DNA of 64,000 nt from Myxocyprinus asiaticus. Lineage: Eukaryota > Chordata > Actinopteri > Cypriniformes > Catostomidae. The stretch is from the NCBI RefSeq assembly GCF_019703515.2, contig NC_059374.1, positions 14,296,245 to 14,360,244 on the forward strand, read 5' to 3'. A model generated the notes under the pieces. The model made no database searches and had not been told where the DNA came from. It was given only the letters and a program-made list of their open reading frames with translations. Within the stretch, counting starts at the first letter, position 1. Each line of letters starts with the position of its first letter. Positions 1 to 12,034 of the stretch are shown piece after piece. A program made the position numbers and the translations under genes.

Positions 1-1814
1 ATAATATGTGAAGGATGCATCCGTGTTTTCCAATAAAATGAAATGTATACTTTTATGCAAACATGTCTTGATATGCATGTTGGTATGTGCGAGTGTGGCT
101 TGTTAGAGATCTGTTTTGTAATTGGCTCCTAGGTAATCTCATTGATTACCTGAGAGGTCACTGTTTCTAGCCGTCTCTGAACTATATTTGGGAACTCTTA
201 GGATGGAGCTGTAATCTTGGGACACACTTACATGTCCCACCTCCTCGTCTTTTTGCAAAAGTCCCTGTTAAATGCGACAACCAATGGGTGGGAGCGCAAT
301 AGTGAGCCACTTGCCTTAATTACATGTGATGCTACTTGGTAGTACACATTGAAATGATTCAGAATCCATTTTAAACCTGGAAATAATGGAAAGTTTTATT
401 TTTGAAAAAGTATGACATAAAATAAGAAGTATTTAAGATTCTGTACTATTTCTAGGTCACTAATCAAGTAAGCAAATTTGTGACATGACCTTGTTAAAAG
501 CTTCGTACAAAAGGTCAGATTACCTTGCTTCCATTGAAGCACACAAAATGCTCTTAGAGACACTCTAATCATGCTGGACAACATTATCATCAGGTTTTGC
601 ACATACTTGTCGATTCCATGCCAGCTTGAGTGCATGCTGTTAATAAAGCAATAGGGCTACATAACTATTGTGAAATTCAAGTTTTTAATTCAACTTTTTC
701 ACTCTAATTATTATGCTGATAATATAATTAGCAGGAAAAAAAATCACACTTTTGAACCCCAATGTATATACTGCATTTTAAAGATTGCATTTTGCTTTCT
801 AAAAGTGTAGAAGATGTCTAGCATCTAAAAATCAATCAACTGATACATTTTCTATGTGTCTTTGTGCAATAGTGATGTAATTCAACTAAGGATGATATTG
901 TCAAATATAAAGTATAGACTGTAGAGGGTGCTGTCAGATCACCTATTCTAAGTTATGCATGGCACTCATAAGTTTATGACCTAATTCATATGCTACAGTT
1001 TGTTCAGAATAGTATATAATTATAGGGAAATAGAGATTTGTACAAATGCTAACCCTAATTATTAAACTTTGGTGCTTATGTCACCCCACATTTTTCATTC
1101 AGATCTCCAATAAGACTTACATTTTTGGGTGGGTGAGAAAAATCTGAAGTATAACAGAAATTTGTAATTTTCCACATATTATTCAGCACTGTGTATGTAC
1201 TGCACAGCAGTTATATATTTACCCCTTTGTGTTGCACTTTGTTTTAAACACAATATATCCTGATATATACAGTTAAATTAACAGTAGATGCTGTGAAACT
1301 GCATATGGCTTACAGATATGACAAGACTGTAAGTCAGTGGCTAAACTTTAGCCATGTCTTAGCAAGCATCTGTTAGAGGGGCCTGAAGAAATTACAGGTA
1401 ATGAGTGATGCTAAGTGTAGTTAACTATCATAGTGGAATGCAGTGGAGAAATAGCAGAGATGGTTCTCTGATCTTCTAAACTACAGCACTTCCACTGTGA
1501 CCAGGACTGTGGAAAATGTTTGTGTGGCCCACACAGTGTTGAAGCTGACGTCTTATTTATTGATCCAAAAGCAAATGGAGGAGAAAATTGTCTGGTTTTT
1601 CTTCCTCTGCGCACTGTACCGCCTCCACAACTCTCACAATGTGACATATATTGTAAACTGGGAAAACTCTTTTGTGGCCACATATGCTAATATTAACAAG
1701 AGCACTTCTATGTGACCATAAAGACCTTTTGAGGAAACCTACCTCTTAAATTTTTAGCAGCAGTATTTATATGGTTTTGTGCACTGGCAATGTAGAAGAG
1801 CGATCCAGTACTAG
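1..1814. other. AT-rich intergenic or intronic DNA, no gene seen
   Basis: No exon with homology that I recognise, no long open frame and no clear inverted-repeat element. The short open frames here have no protein-like composition. I see nothing to annotate. Confidence 0.6.
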
Positions 1815-2866
1815 ACTAGATAGACAGACGGACAGACAGAAAGGTAAACAGATAGATGGACAGACAGGTAGATAGTTAGATAGACAGACAGACTGATAGA
1901 TAGACATAATGACAGGTAGATGGACAGACAGAAAGGTAAACAGATAGAGAGATAGACAGAAAGGAAAACCGATAGACGGACAGACAGGTAAATAGATAGA
2001 CAAATGGATAGACAGATAGAAAGATAAAGACAGGCAGATAGGTAGAAAGACAGACAGAAAGCTAAACAGATAGATAGATGGACAGACAGTCAGAGAGGTA
2101 GATTAATTGATAGACAGACAGACAGATAGATGGATGGACAGAAAGATAGATAGATAGATGGACAGACAGTTAGACAGACAGGTAGATGGAAAGACAGACA
2201 TATAGGTGGACAGACAGACAGAAAGGTAAACGGATAGATAGACAGACAGATAGGTAGGTAGATAGACAGAGGGATGGACAGATATATAGATAGACAAAGA
2301 CAGACAGGTAGATGGACAGACAAAGGTAAACGGATGGATAGATAGACATAAAGACAGTCAGACAGGTAGGTAGATGGAAAGACAGATATATAGGCGGACA
2401 GACAGACAGAAAAGTAAACAGATAGGTAGATAGACAAACGGATGGACAAATATATAGATAGACATAAAGACAGACAGGTAAACAGATGGATGGATGGATG
2501 GATAGATAGATAGACACGACAGGTAGACGGACATACAGGTAGATAGACGGACAGACAGATATATAGATAGACAAAGACAGACAGACAGGTAGACGGACAG
2601 ACAGAAAGGTAAACAGATGGATGGATGGATGGCTGGATAGATAGATGGACAGGTAGATTAACTGATAGACAGACAGGTAGATGGACAGACAGACAGACAG
2701 ACAGAAAGGTAAATGGATAGATAGATAGACGACAGACAGACAGGTAGATAGATAGGTAGGTAGGTAGGTAGATAGATAGACAAAGACAGAAAGGTAAACG
2801 GATGGATAGATAGATAAATAGGTAGATAGATGACGGACAGACCGACAGATAGACACAGTAGATAAA
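1815..2866. repeat. GATA/GACA tetranucleotide satellite (Bkm-like)
   Basis: About 1 kb of interspersed GATA and GACA units with occasional GGTA, GGAC and GATG variants. The units are mixed and not cleanly tandem. This is the composition of the Bkm-type satellites known from vertebrate genomes. Long open frames on the minus strand read as Leu/Ser/Tyr/Cys/Pro repeats. They are a by-product of a repeat that lacks stop codons in some frames and are not genes. Confidence 0.92.
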
Positions 2867-3456
2867 TAGAACTATTTTTAAAACTTCTTAGAATGCACTC
2901 ATCCAGTCAGAATTTAGAGTCTGAACTATATGCCTTATAAAGCAATTCAACCATCTGTAAATGAGCGCTAACTTGACCATCTTCTCCATTCCTCACTGCT
3001 CCTTTCCAGAATCCATACATAATGTAACAAAAAGCAAATTCAGTCATTTAATCTGACTCATCCTAATCCAATCAAGTAGTCTCAGAAAAGAAATAGAGCT
3101 GACCTTTTGTAGATTTCAAATACAGTACACAAATAAGATTGCAAATACCGACTGATGTCACTGGTGTTGAAATGTTACCAGAGTGTGATTAATGGCTTCA
3201 TAAAAAGGCCTGCCATCTGCTGAATGCTTGACGTGTGTTGCCAAAGAGCATCTTATTCCCCATCAAGCGTGTACGCAAGGACCTATAATCATAAATCCCT
3301 GTATTTGGCATCATACTCATCATTTTCCTCTTCTGTGGGAAACTCTGAGTACAATGATAGAAAAATTGAAAAGGAGGTGAAACGAATAGCACTGAGAATT
3401 AGGTCTGTTTCACACCACACTTGTTACGGTCATAAACGACTTGGAGCTTTCTTAGA
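2867..3456. other. No gene seen
   Basis: Unique-looking AT-rich sequence between the tetranucleotide satellite and the foldback repeat. No coding signal, element ends or structured RNA that I recognise. Confidence 0.5.
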
Positions 3457-4262
3457 ATTGTTTCACCCAATAATGATAATTTTCATCATTTACTCACCCT
3501 CATGCTGTTTTAAACTCGTATGACTTTCTTCCTTCTGCGGAACACAAAGATATTTTGAAGGATGTATGAGGTGTTTTTGTCCATACAATGTAAGTCAATG
3601 GGGTACAAACCTTTAAGCTAAAAAAAAGGCATAAAGGCAGCATAAAGGTAATCCATATGACTCGAGGAGATTAATCCATATCTTCTGAAGCGACTCGATC
3701 GCTTTGGCTGAGAAACAGAGCAAGGGATTCAAGTCCTTATTCCACTGTAAATCTAGACATCCAAAATCTCCTTGATGTGTGCATTCATGAGAGAACCACA
3801 TTCACACACTTCCAAGCGTTTGACGCATGTGCAGAGCACTGTACATGAACCAGACAAAGCGTTGCCAGGTTCGTGCCAAAATCCACAGCCACCAAAAGTC
3901 GATGATAAACACTAAAAAATAAAAATACATCTTATTGATATGTAATGATACCGAGATTGAGTACCTGGCAATTGCATGCAGCGTCAAAGTATCACCATCT
4001 TGAAGCCTGCACTGTGTTCCAATCAGGCCAAATGTCAAGATTTATAATGAATAAGGACATGCTATCATATCGTTTCTGAAGCCATGGATTAAACCACTCA
4101 AATTGTGTGGATTACTTTAATGCTTCCTTTATGTCCTTTTTGGAGCTTGAACATTTTAGACCCCATTGACTTGCATTGTATGGACAAAAAAACAACACAT
4201 CCTTCAAAATTCTTATTTTGTGTTCTGCAGATGAAAGAAAGTCATACGAGAATAAGATAGTA
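3457..4262. repeat. Foldback (long inverted repeat) element, decayed copy
   Basis: The left arm reads TTTACTCACCCTCATGC, then a TATGACTTTCTTCCTTCTGC block. The same blocks recur reverse-complemented at the right end, around 4200-4260. The arms continue inward through ATCCATATG and CATACAATG blocks. The same family occurs at 31314-31984 and 44866-45443. The left terminus is eroded, so no target duplication can be read. It encodes nothing recognisable. Confidence 0.75.
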
Positions 4263-6577
4263 CTCATTCAAAACCCACAAAAGACCCTCATTTGTCACCA
4301 CTTACTGCTGAAGAGGTGTAATTTAAAGAGATAGCAACTGAACAAATCACCGTTTACTTTAATTCCTTGCTAGTTCTTTTTAAATTCCTGATGGCAACCG
4401 AGCCGCCTCTTCAGCTGAATGAAGATTAACAACAGACTGCTGAAAGTCATACTGGAGTGGCCATTCATTACAGAGAGGGATGGCAACCCACATCTTTCAT
4501 GCATTTTACACTCGCCGAAGCGTTGCAGCGCAATCCATTTTACAATTGCTTAGACCAACAGCTTAGAGCAAACTTATATTTGCTTATGTAAACACACAAT
4601 GCCTCTGAGACTTGTTCTCAGATTATGAGACCATTACATACTCAAGGTTATTATCAGCAGGGTGAGACTTGAATTTTTTATATTGTGTTCAACTTCTCAA
4701 AAATCTTTGGCTGGCTTGCTATTTATTGTCATTCTTAGGGCTCTTTGTAAGACCAATACAGTAAAACGAAGTCTGATTTGATCAAATCAAAACACAGAAA
4801 TGCTTGTGTTAAAAGTCGTTTCATTTTTTTCTAAAACCCCGCTACTAAATAAATAAATACCAATCTAATAAAAAAATAAATATTCATAACTTTTAATGTG
4901 ATTATGGTCCTGAGAAATTGACAAAGACACATGGTTGGGCAGGGTGTTGTTTTCTTTACTCAGTGTCCATGAACAGGCAACTCTATTCTTTTACTAGCAT
5001 GAGTCAACAATACATGAACAAACCCAGTGTACACAACTGAAGCATCAGAGTGCAATTTAACACGGTTTCAACTGTACAAAGTGCAAAGAAACTTAGTTAA
5101 GCTATATATCGATTTACAAACACACAAAACATTATTTCACAATACATTGCATAAAATTCATAGCATGCATGCATGCAGACATAGCATGCTTCTAACATAG
5201 TGGGGAAGAAAGTGAATTTAACTTCCGGTCAAACCTGTTTCGTTGTACACACATGACCAACAGTATAATTTCTGAACACTATACATAGTACATACATTAG
5301 GGGCTGTTCACACCGAATGCATTTTTGCATCCCTCTACGCTGTTTTTCAATTGTTTTTCTAAAAAAAATGTGCGCAAGACAGACATCTTTGACCGGAGCA
5401 TCTTGAAGTACCGGCATTCTGTTCCCTTTATTGCGCTGAATTTATTGATTTTTTTTTCAAAAAAACATGTCAGTCTGAATGGCCCCTTTTTGGATTATTC
5501 TCAGGAAACAGTGCTCTTTATATCTGTGTCCACATATACTTCAGATATAATTAACAGGGATGCTGAATTATTTCTTTGATATTATTTGTTAGATTAAATT
5601 CTGTGTAATGCAAGAAACTTAAAATAACACAATTGTGTGTTGGGGGTATTTTAACAAACAAAACATACACCAATTTTCCCATGAGATCAGTTTGTGGATA
5701 TAAAATATTGTTTCTTGAACTTCTGCAGTGACCTTTTCCAATTAAATTATAAATGATTTTTAAAATCTGTTACAAACGTCACTTCACTGGTACAATGGCA
5801 GTTTCCTGAGAATTACCCTAGTAAAACATACAAGACTGTCCATTTGTTCTCAGCTGTTTTGTAACAGCTGACTTGGACCCATGTGTAGTTTTATAATAGC
5901 TGCAAACAGTCTATAAATATGCATCAACACAATGTTGCATGGCTCCATTACAATAACCACTAAATATGGTAGACGAAAGCAAGTGTTCTTTCTTAAAGTC
6001 AGATATCCATGGTTTTGAATTAAACATTTAGGATTATACTTTGAGAGCAGTTATGAAAGCAGACGTGCATTGCTTTGGGCAGGATAGTTTGAACCTTGTT
6101 CTAAACATTCAGTATGGTGAAAGCTTTTTACACTATACAAAAGACTTTCCCCTCATAGTCTTTTCCCAAACAGCACAATATGTTCAGGCCAGTTCCGGTT
6201 AGAATCTCACCTGTCAGAGACTATCCATTTGGCCCGCTTTAGTCTCCTGTACGTGGGCCAGATACCTGTTTACTCACTCTTATTTTTTTTTTAATTAAAT
6301 AATTACAATTAAAAGTATTTTATCCATACTTATGTACCACCATGAAATAATAACTGAAATGTGATCTGTAATTAGAAATCGGAAATTATATTTTTTCCCC
6401 TCAAAAAATTGCAGTTTGTCAGGGATTTTATGTAAACATGCTACTTTATCCAAACAAAATGATCAGACACTGAATGACTTAAATTTAAAATAGCACAAAT
6501 GTTTCTCTAAACACCAAGAGGAGCAAACATAATAGCAGTTCTATTTAAATTTTTCACTAATCTGAGACCGTATAAAT
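4263..6577. other. No gene seen; AT-rich, one MITE fragment
   Basis: AT-rich sequence without recognisable exons. The only structured piece is the repeat fragment at 5296-5495, listed separately. A short GCATGCATGCATGCA run lies near 5164. Confidence 0.5.
5296..5495. repeat. MITE-like fragment with GGGGCTGTTCACACCG end
   Basis: Begins AGGGGCTGTTCACACCGAAT and ends near CTGAATGGCCCC, giving a short imperfect inverted repeat. Related blocks (TTCACACCGAA, the GGAGC-GCTG core and ACCGGCATTCTGTT) recur inside the hAT elements at 13833-16063 and 54266-55285. It is non-coding. Confidence 0.55.
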
Positions 6578-7457
6578 GGGCTTTTCACACTTTAAATTGT
6601 TCCTGGGTTATTATGTTCCATGTTTCACACTGTTTATACTGAGTTAATAAACCCTGGCTTAATATAGTCTTTTGCATATTTACTAGAGGTAGAACATTAT
6701 ATCGGTTTTACAGATTAATCGGTACCGATAGTTGCTTTTTGGAACTATCGGTTATTGGCAGATATCTCAGTTTTGCAGTTGCTGATAGGGTTTTTTTTTT
6801 TTTTTTTTTTTGTAATTCCTCATCAATAATCCTCATTTGGTGAAATATATATACAAAACTTTTCATCTGGTGGATATATAGGCTATAAAATACTTAATTT
6901 GGTAAATACTTGCATAAAGAGCATTGTAACGGTTTATAGTTAAATATTGGGATTTTGGTTGCACAATAAACTGCTTTGGGAACTGTATTAATTTTTGACA
7001 AGGATAGGCTAAGAAATATTTATTCCTTCTAAAAATCGATATTTAAACTTACAGCCGATTAATCGTTATTGGCCTTTTCTGCCACCTTGGTTATCGGTAT
7101 CGACAAAATCCACTATTGGTCGATCTCTAATATTTACACATTTAATAACATTGATTGGATAGGCACAGCACAGAGCCTGTTTTAACAACTGCTTCTCCAT
7201 CAATGGAAATGTGTCTTCATCACTCCAATTGTTGTATTTGTCGTCAATTTAATGTTTTAACTGTTTGAATGTTTAATGAGGCACTGTATACCTTTGGCAC
7301 CGCAATTCAGCTTTGCAGTGGAGTTTCATAACTAAGGGTTAAAAGCTAACATGTTTTCAAAATTACAAATGGGAAACCTTGCATAAGCCAGGGTTAAAAG
7401 TGGCCTTTACTAAGGTTTAAGACATTAACCCAGTGTTAGGTGTAGAATGAAAAGCCT
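6578..7457. mobile_element. DNA element with GGCTTTTCACAC inverted ends
   Basis: The left end reads GGGCTTTTCACACT followed by a CCTGGGTTA block. The right end carries the reverse complement (TTAACCCAGTGTTAGG, then GAATGAAAAGCC). The two ends are separated by the nested hAT at 6684-7129. A related fragment in the opposite orientation lies at 13133-13330. No transposase is visible, so the superfamily is undetermined. Confidence 0.6.
6684..7129. mobile_element. Non-autonomous hAT element (TAGAGGT ends), 446 bp
   Basis: Starts TAGAGGTAGAA and ends GGTCGATCTCTA. It is flanked by a perfect 8-bp target duplication, ATATTTAC, at 6676-6683 and 7130-7137. An 8-bp duplication is diagnostic of hAT. The subterminal regions carry repeated ATCGG/CCGAT motifs, and a 22-nt T run lies inside. 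It shares both ends with the longer copy at 53291-53946. It encodes no protein. Confidence 0.88.
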
Positions 7458-8023
7458 GGTTGGGAGTCATTTGAAGTGTTGTTAGTCACTTTTGCATTAA
7501 TATAATTGATGGCTCAGCTTCCATTCCATTAGTCCATATCTGAACAAATTGTTCACTTGTGAGCTTCAAGAGCATGTTCAATGCTTGATGACTGGAAACT
7601 GCAGAATAACTGACAATCTGTGGAAACTTTTCTTTGTATGTGTGTGGTTTGTGCCACTACCCCAGCTTTGCTTAATGACATTGGTGGTTTGTACCTTCAT
7701 GTTCTTTTTTGAGTTTTTCTAACAAGCACACTTGCATCTCTAGTATGTTGGGCACCTAAATTTCGTGTTTTACATGTACAGAAGAGCCTACTTAGCCCTA
7801 AACATTTGTTTACATATTTACAAAGTCCATTTTCTTCTCCATTGCCATGACGCCCATGTTCTCATTCTTGGTTCTTACCACCAAAGATACATTTTGTATT
7901 GGCTTTAAACCACTCTTAATGTAGTTTTTAAATCTTAACTAAAGTTTCCAAGTCTCATCTTCACCTTTTGAAATTCTTCAGTGCACAACGCAATAGGTAC
8001 TTTGTCAAGAAATGCTCTGTTCT
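7458..8023 (-). other. Possible ptgir 3' untranslated region
   Basis: Directly downstream, on the minus strand, of the ptgir stop codon. No coding signal is visible. I could not pin down a polyadenylation site, so the extent of the untranslated region is inferred from position only. Confidence 0.35.
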
Positions 8024-8302
8024 TCATTGGGGAAGGCTGCAGTAGATTTTGTTCTGGATGCTGGAACTGTGACTAAGATCTCCAGCCTCCAGAGGGAAGG
8101 ACAGGGCAGTTTGAGCTGTGGTCTTCACTGAGTCTCTGGAGAAACGGCAGTGGAAGAATGAACGAAGGTGGTGGAAGACAGCCTTGCGGAAGATGATGAA
8201 GATCCAAGGGTCCAGGATGGGGTTAAAAGCAGAGAATCGGAACGCCATGAGATTCTGCTGGTCATTCCCCACCGGACTAATGGCATTCACAAAGCCACAG
8301 AT
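8024..8302 (-). CDS. ptgir: Prostacyclin (IP) receptor-like GPCR, last coding exon
   Basis: The exon encodes the last 92 residues of a prostanoid receptor: the end of extracellular loop 3, TM7, helix 8 and the cytoplasmic tail. IP receptors bind prostacyclin at the plasma membrane and signal mainly through Gs and cAMP. Seen in the sequence: residues 22-39 read as TM7 with the motif NPILDPW, the prostanoid-family form of NPxxY, followed by helix 8 FRKAVFHHLR. AFRF..FNPILDPW resembles mammalian IP receptors more than EP2, EP4 or DP. A polypyrimidine tract and TTTTAG acceptor (AG at 8303-8304) precede the codon ATC in frame, and the intron position after TM6 is the conserved one for this family. 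The stop TGA is at 8024-8026. The tail ends CSLPQ, whereas mammalian IP ends in a CaaX box (CSLC), so no canonical CaaX is present. The upstream exon with TM1-TM6 is not found at 8303-64000. Another prostanoid subtype cannot be fully excluded. Confidence 0.82.
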   Translation of the reverse strand: MCGFVNAISPVGNDQQNLMAFRFSAFNPILDPWIFIIFRKAVFHHLRSFFHCRFSRDSVKTTAQTALSFPLEAGDLSHSSSIQNKIYCSLPQ

Positions 8303-9124
8303 CTAAAAGAGAGAGAGAGTGAAATTAGCTTAGTGGGAAACAGGGCTATTATTGGGGTGGTTTTTCTATGGCAGTTTTTTTTTAAGTAATTTGCAGTCTG
8401 TATGGTGGAATTTAATTACCATTGACTGGCCTGCATGCTTATTTTGATTCAGAAATTTAGAAACTGTGTTTTCTGCGCAATTAAAGAGCAGAGTTCCATA
8501 AATCTAACTCTGTATTGTTTAATGTGCATATTTTACTATGTGTAATCCAAACGAATTGTTGAACCCAACTGCTGAAGCCTATAATTTTATTTTATTTCCT
8601 TAAAAAGGAACTAAAAAATACAAAAATACAAAATACAATAAAAAATACATCAACTAAAAATTACAACTCCCACCTAAAAGTTTTAAACCATAACAGGCCT
8701 ATATACGCTGTAAATCAAACATGCATATGACGAATGTAGAGTTAGATTGATGTAAAAATCACATTTAATCCAACCAGGATGTTCATACTGAAGGCACATT
8801 GGAAAAATGTTTTCTCATTTGAAAGTAGCCCAGATCAGACTGAAAAATGTTGAGCGCTTTTAGCTGTTCACACTGTCATCCAATTAGGGACTTCAAGCAA
8901 CAGCTGCAGACGGGACGGCTACGGCTACCAGAAGCCAAGAAATGCAAAAATCATGATGCAAAAATAAAGAGGATGGTGTTATGGAGCATTCAATACTTCA
9001 AGAACAAAAAATATCATATAAAACAGCGAGTGAATGGTAGCTTTTAGTGTTAAATGATAACATACTGTCAGAAGAAGAGTTTTTACTCTTTTTAACAAGT
9101 CTAAAAACCTGTATATTATATTAA
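8303..9124 (-). other. Intron upstream of ptgir exon, no other exon seen
   Basis: Begins with the pyrimidine-rich acceptor region of the ptgir exon, including a plausible CTAAT branch-point motif about 25 nt from the AG. No further exon is recognisable. Confidence 0.5.
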
Positions 9125-10209
9125 CCCTGTAAAGCTTGACATATGAAATCTGAAAATTAAATATTTTTGACATTAAACTGATTTTAATGCATTAGACAAA
9201 CAAAAAAATAATTTTGCATGTTTTTATTTTTATTTATTTATCATATTTGATACACTAGGCTTTAAAGGTCATTATCCTCCTGAGGCCCAGCAATTAATTT
9301 TTGTGTAGGACATTTGTTATTTAAGTTTTTCTTATCCCATAAATGCTACAGTATTAAATCTTGGGGTATTATCAGAGGACTCCCTGGGCTTTTCAGAGAT
9401 ATCTAATGTTTGAGAGTTTGGCCATGACAACTTCCTCTTCTTCGTCTATAAATATGGATTAAAATGTATCAAAGTTCAATTCAGCACATCAAATACAATA
9501 TGAATAAAATATTATTTATTCAATAAACAATTTTTATCATATGTATTTTATGCACCAAACACTATATGGACATTTAAAAAAGGGAAATCGTAAAACATTT
9601 TCACGGGGTCTCAGGAACTTATGGTAAGATGACATCATTAATAGCTTGTAATGTAAATTAATGAGATCTTTATAATGCTCGAGCAAGCTGCATATATGAA
9701 AATACACAGAAATATTAGTTCACACTTTAAATATATCTAATAAAATGTACATGTACATAAAAAGCTCTGTGATTTTTTTGTTTTGTTTTTTGTGGTGGGC
9801 ATGAATGGAATGTAATGGTGATTGAGAGATATACCTCAAAAGGCTGTTGTATCATATTTGATCCATGGATTTAAACAGGCTTTTTCAATAAAATAATATA
9901 CAAAATTTTAACCAAGCACAAGTTGCTTATATTCAACAAGTCCTCATTTTAAAATATCAGTAACAACATAATCATTACTGTCACTTTTACATTATTAAAA
10001 TCAGCAAAGATTTCACAGAAAAAAACATTTTTGGAAAAATTAAAAAAAATATTTTTCCATCAAGAAATGCCCGGAAATGTCCTTTAGGTGGCAGCAGACA
10101 TTCTAGTACATTGCAGACAACAGTATTTTCTGCAAAATTTTTATTATTTTTATGATGCACAGGCTTTAGAAAATAACGTATCAAATTTGATACAGGCGCC
10201 GTTATAGGG
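9125..10209. mobile_element. piggyBac-like non-autonomous element, 1085 bp
   Basis: Flanked by TTAA on both sides (9121-9124 and 10210-10213), with termini CCCTGTAAAG and CGTTATAGGG. TTAA duplication with CCC...GGG ends is the signature of piggyBac-type elements. Subterminal TTTGATAC motifs occur near both ends. No piggyBac transposase is encoded. The open frame at 9987-10232 on the minus strand crosses the terminus and is not credible. Confidence 0.68.
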
Positions 10210-10213
10210 TTAA

Positions 10214-10843
10214 TGTAGTTGTTTTTATTCAAAGTCTATCCTAACCAACCATGGGTACTACATTTAACATACAAGTTAAGGAGGATGTTTAGGCTACTTT
10301 TTGTGCTCACATTACAAGTGTTGTAAAACACAACATTTTCCCACCTAATCTGTCACTTAGTATTGACTACAGCAAATTAGCGATTCTCACGTAGTAATTT
10401 TTAGGTAGCTTCCTATCCAAGACTTAATTTTAAGTAAGGCAACATCAATAAATGAATTTGGTTAACCATTTCATATTGAATAGATAATACTAATGACAAA
10501 TGGGAAATACAGTTTCCTTGTGTCATTCCAAACCTGCTGTTTTTTCTTTCTTCTGTTGAAAACACAGAAGTTTTTTTGCTATTGTTTTCACATAAGCTTT
10601 CAAATCTCCCACATTCAAATGTACCACATTGGCCATACATATTCGACAGACAACCCGAGTACTTTTTAAACAAAATGTTTCACACAGCACAATGACTGTG
10701 GCTGAGAACTTACCGCATGATTTCAAGTCAAAGAAAGGCTAAGACGACCTTATGATAAGACAAAGGTCAGTTTGTTTTGTAGGATGGGGTTGTACTGTCT
10801 GGAACTATCAAAAACACTCGGTTTTAAGACAAAAAAAGCATTC
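10214..10843. other. No gene; decayed repeat fragment
   Basis: Contains a fragment near 10515-10640 with TTCCAAACCTG and TTTCTTTCTTCTGTTGAA blocks, reminiscent of a common fish interspersed repeat. Otherwise unremarkable. Confidence 0.4.
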
Positions 10844-10851
10844 TCTTAAAC

Positions 10852-12026
10852 CAGGGGTCTTCAACCATTTTCAGGCCAAGGACCCCTTGGTATGTAGAGA
10901 GACGGAGCAAGGAGTGTTGCATTTTATGCCTATAAAAACGTGTATGGTACCATATTATTGTATGTACACATTTTATGATGTTTACATTGCAAAGCCATTA
11001 AAATAATTATTAAATTAAGTATAGAAGTGGTCAGCAACCTTTTTGACATGAAGTGCTATTTTTATTTATTGTTTTGTAATCACTGTGCAACATCCCCTCC
11101 AAAAAAATAAATAAAAAATAGATAGATAACAGACAGACAAACAGAAATACAGACTGTCCATGCAGAATAAGAAAACTTTTATAAGGTTACTGATAGGCCT
11201 ATATCTGGAGTCTTTATCTCATGTTAGTGATCGATTTTATACATATGTTTCAAAATCACAGTTAATTTCTGTAGGAGGAAAACGTCGTAATGTGGACAAA
11301 ATGACTGTGTGCACCTTTAATTATGTTGATTTGACAGCCACCGTCAGTGTAGCCTATGGCAGCTTGATAATCTCAGTGGTAACTATATATTTAGACATAT
11401 TACATATACATAGGTCTATACTGTATACTAAGTAAGTATAGGCTATTGTTCTGAAAGCAAAAAGCAACTAATAATACAAGAAACTGTAGGCTGACATTCG
11501 CACACCATGGAAAACGCATAGCAGACACGTTTACTTACGCAACCCTCTACTGCAGCGCTGCTTAACATGATATGCGTTGCGTTATGAGCGGCTCGTAATG
11601 AGCATGGGCGATGGGCTAATTTTGTCAAACTTTAACAATGTTCACGTTCCATTTAGATCATTTCAAAATAAAACGGGATGCATGAATATGAGGAAGGTTT
11701 AATGCAAGAGGAAGATTTGGCATGCAGGTTCGAGGGGCTTCAGAATGTGGATGGACTAAAATACGTACTCCTCTCTTGCCAGGGACGTACGAGCACGAGG
11801 ATCAAGTGAGAACGACTACTACCGGGTCCTTGAATAACGTATAACGTGTGAGTAAGGGCAGCCGGTGAAGTTTCTGGCGCCCCCTAGGGAGTTAGTGCCC
11901 TACACATACTGCGTAATATGCATATAGGGAGTGGTGGTACTGTCTCTCACTCACGTGCGAGTGATTATTACGAGTGCCGGTGGTGGATCAAACAGTAATT
12001 TGCGGACCCCCTGTTGAAGAACATTG
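10852..12026. mobile_element. hAT element (CAGGGGTCTTCAAC ends), 1175 bp
   Basis: Starts CAGGGGTCTTCAACC and ends GTTGAAGAACATTG. It is flanked by a perfect 8-bp duplication, TCTTAAAC, at 10844-10851 and 12027-12034. The inverted ends match over TTCAAC and the GG.CC.C blocks typical of Charlie-like hAT elements. A second hAT-like start (AGTGGTCAGCAACCTTTTTG) lies inside near 11027. The open frame at 11160-11435 has no transposase motif, so this copy is non-autonomous. Confidence 0.85.
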
Positions 12027-12034
12027 TCTTAAAC

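Noticed and set aside
1767..2856. Several long minus-strand frames rich in Ser, Tyr, Leu, Cys and Pro
   Set aside because: They are translations of the GATA/GACA satellite, whose unit lacks stops in some frames. There is no start context, domain or splice signal.
2090..2860. Short direct repeats resembling a CRISPR array
   Set aside because: Tetranucleotide satellite with no constant repeat/spacer architecture, in a vertebrate sequence.
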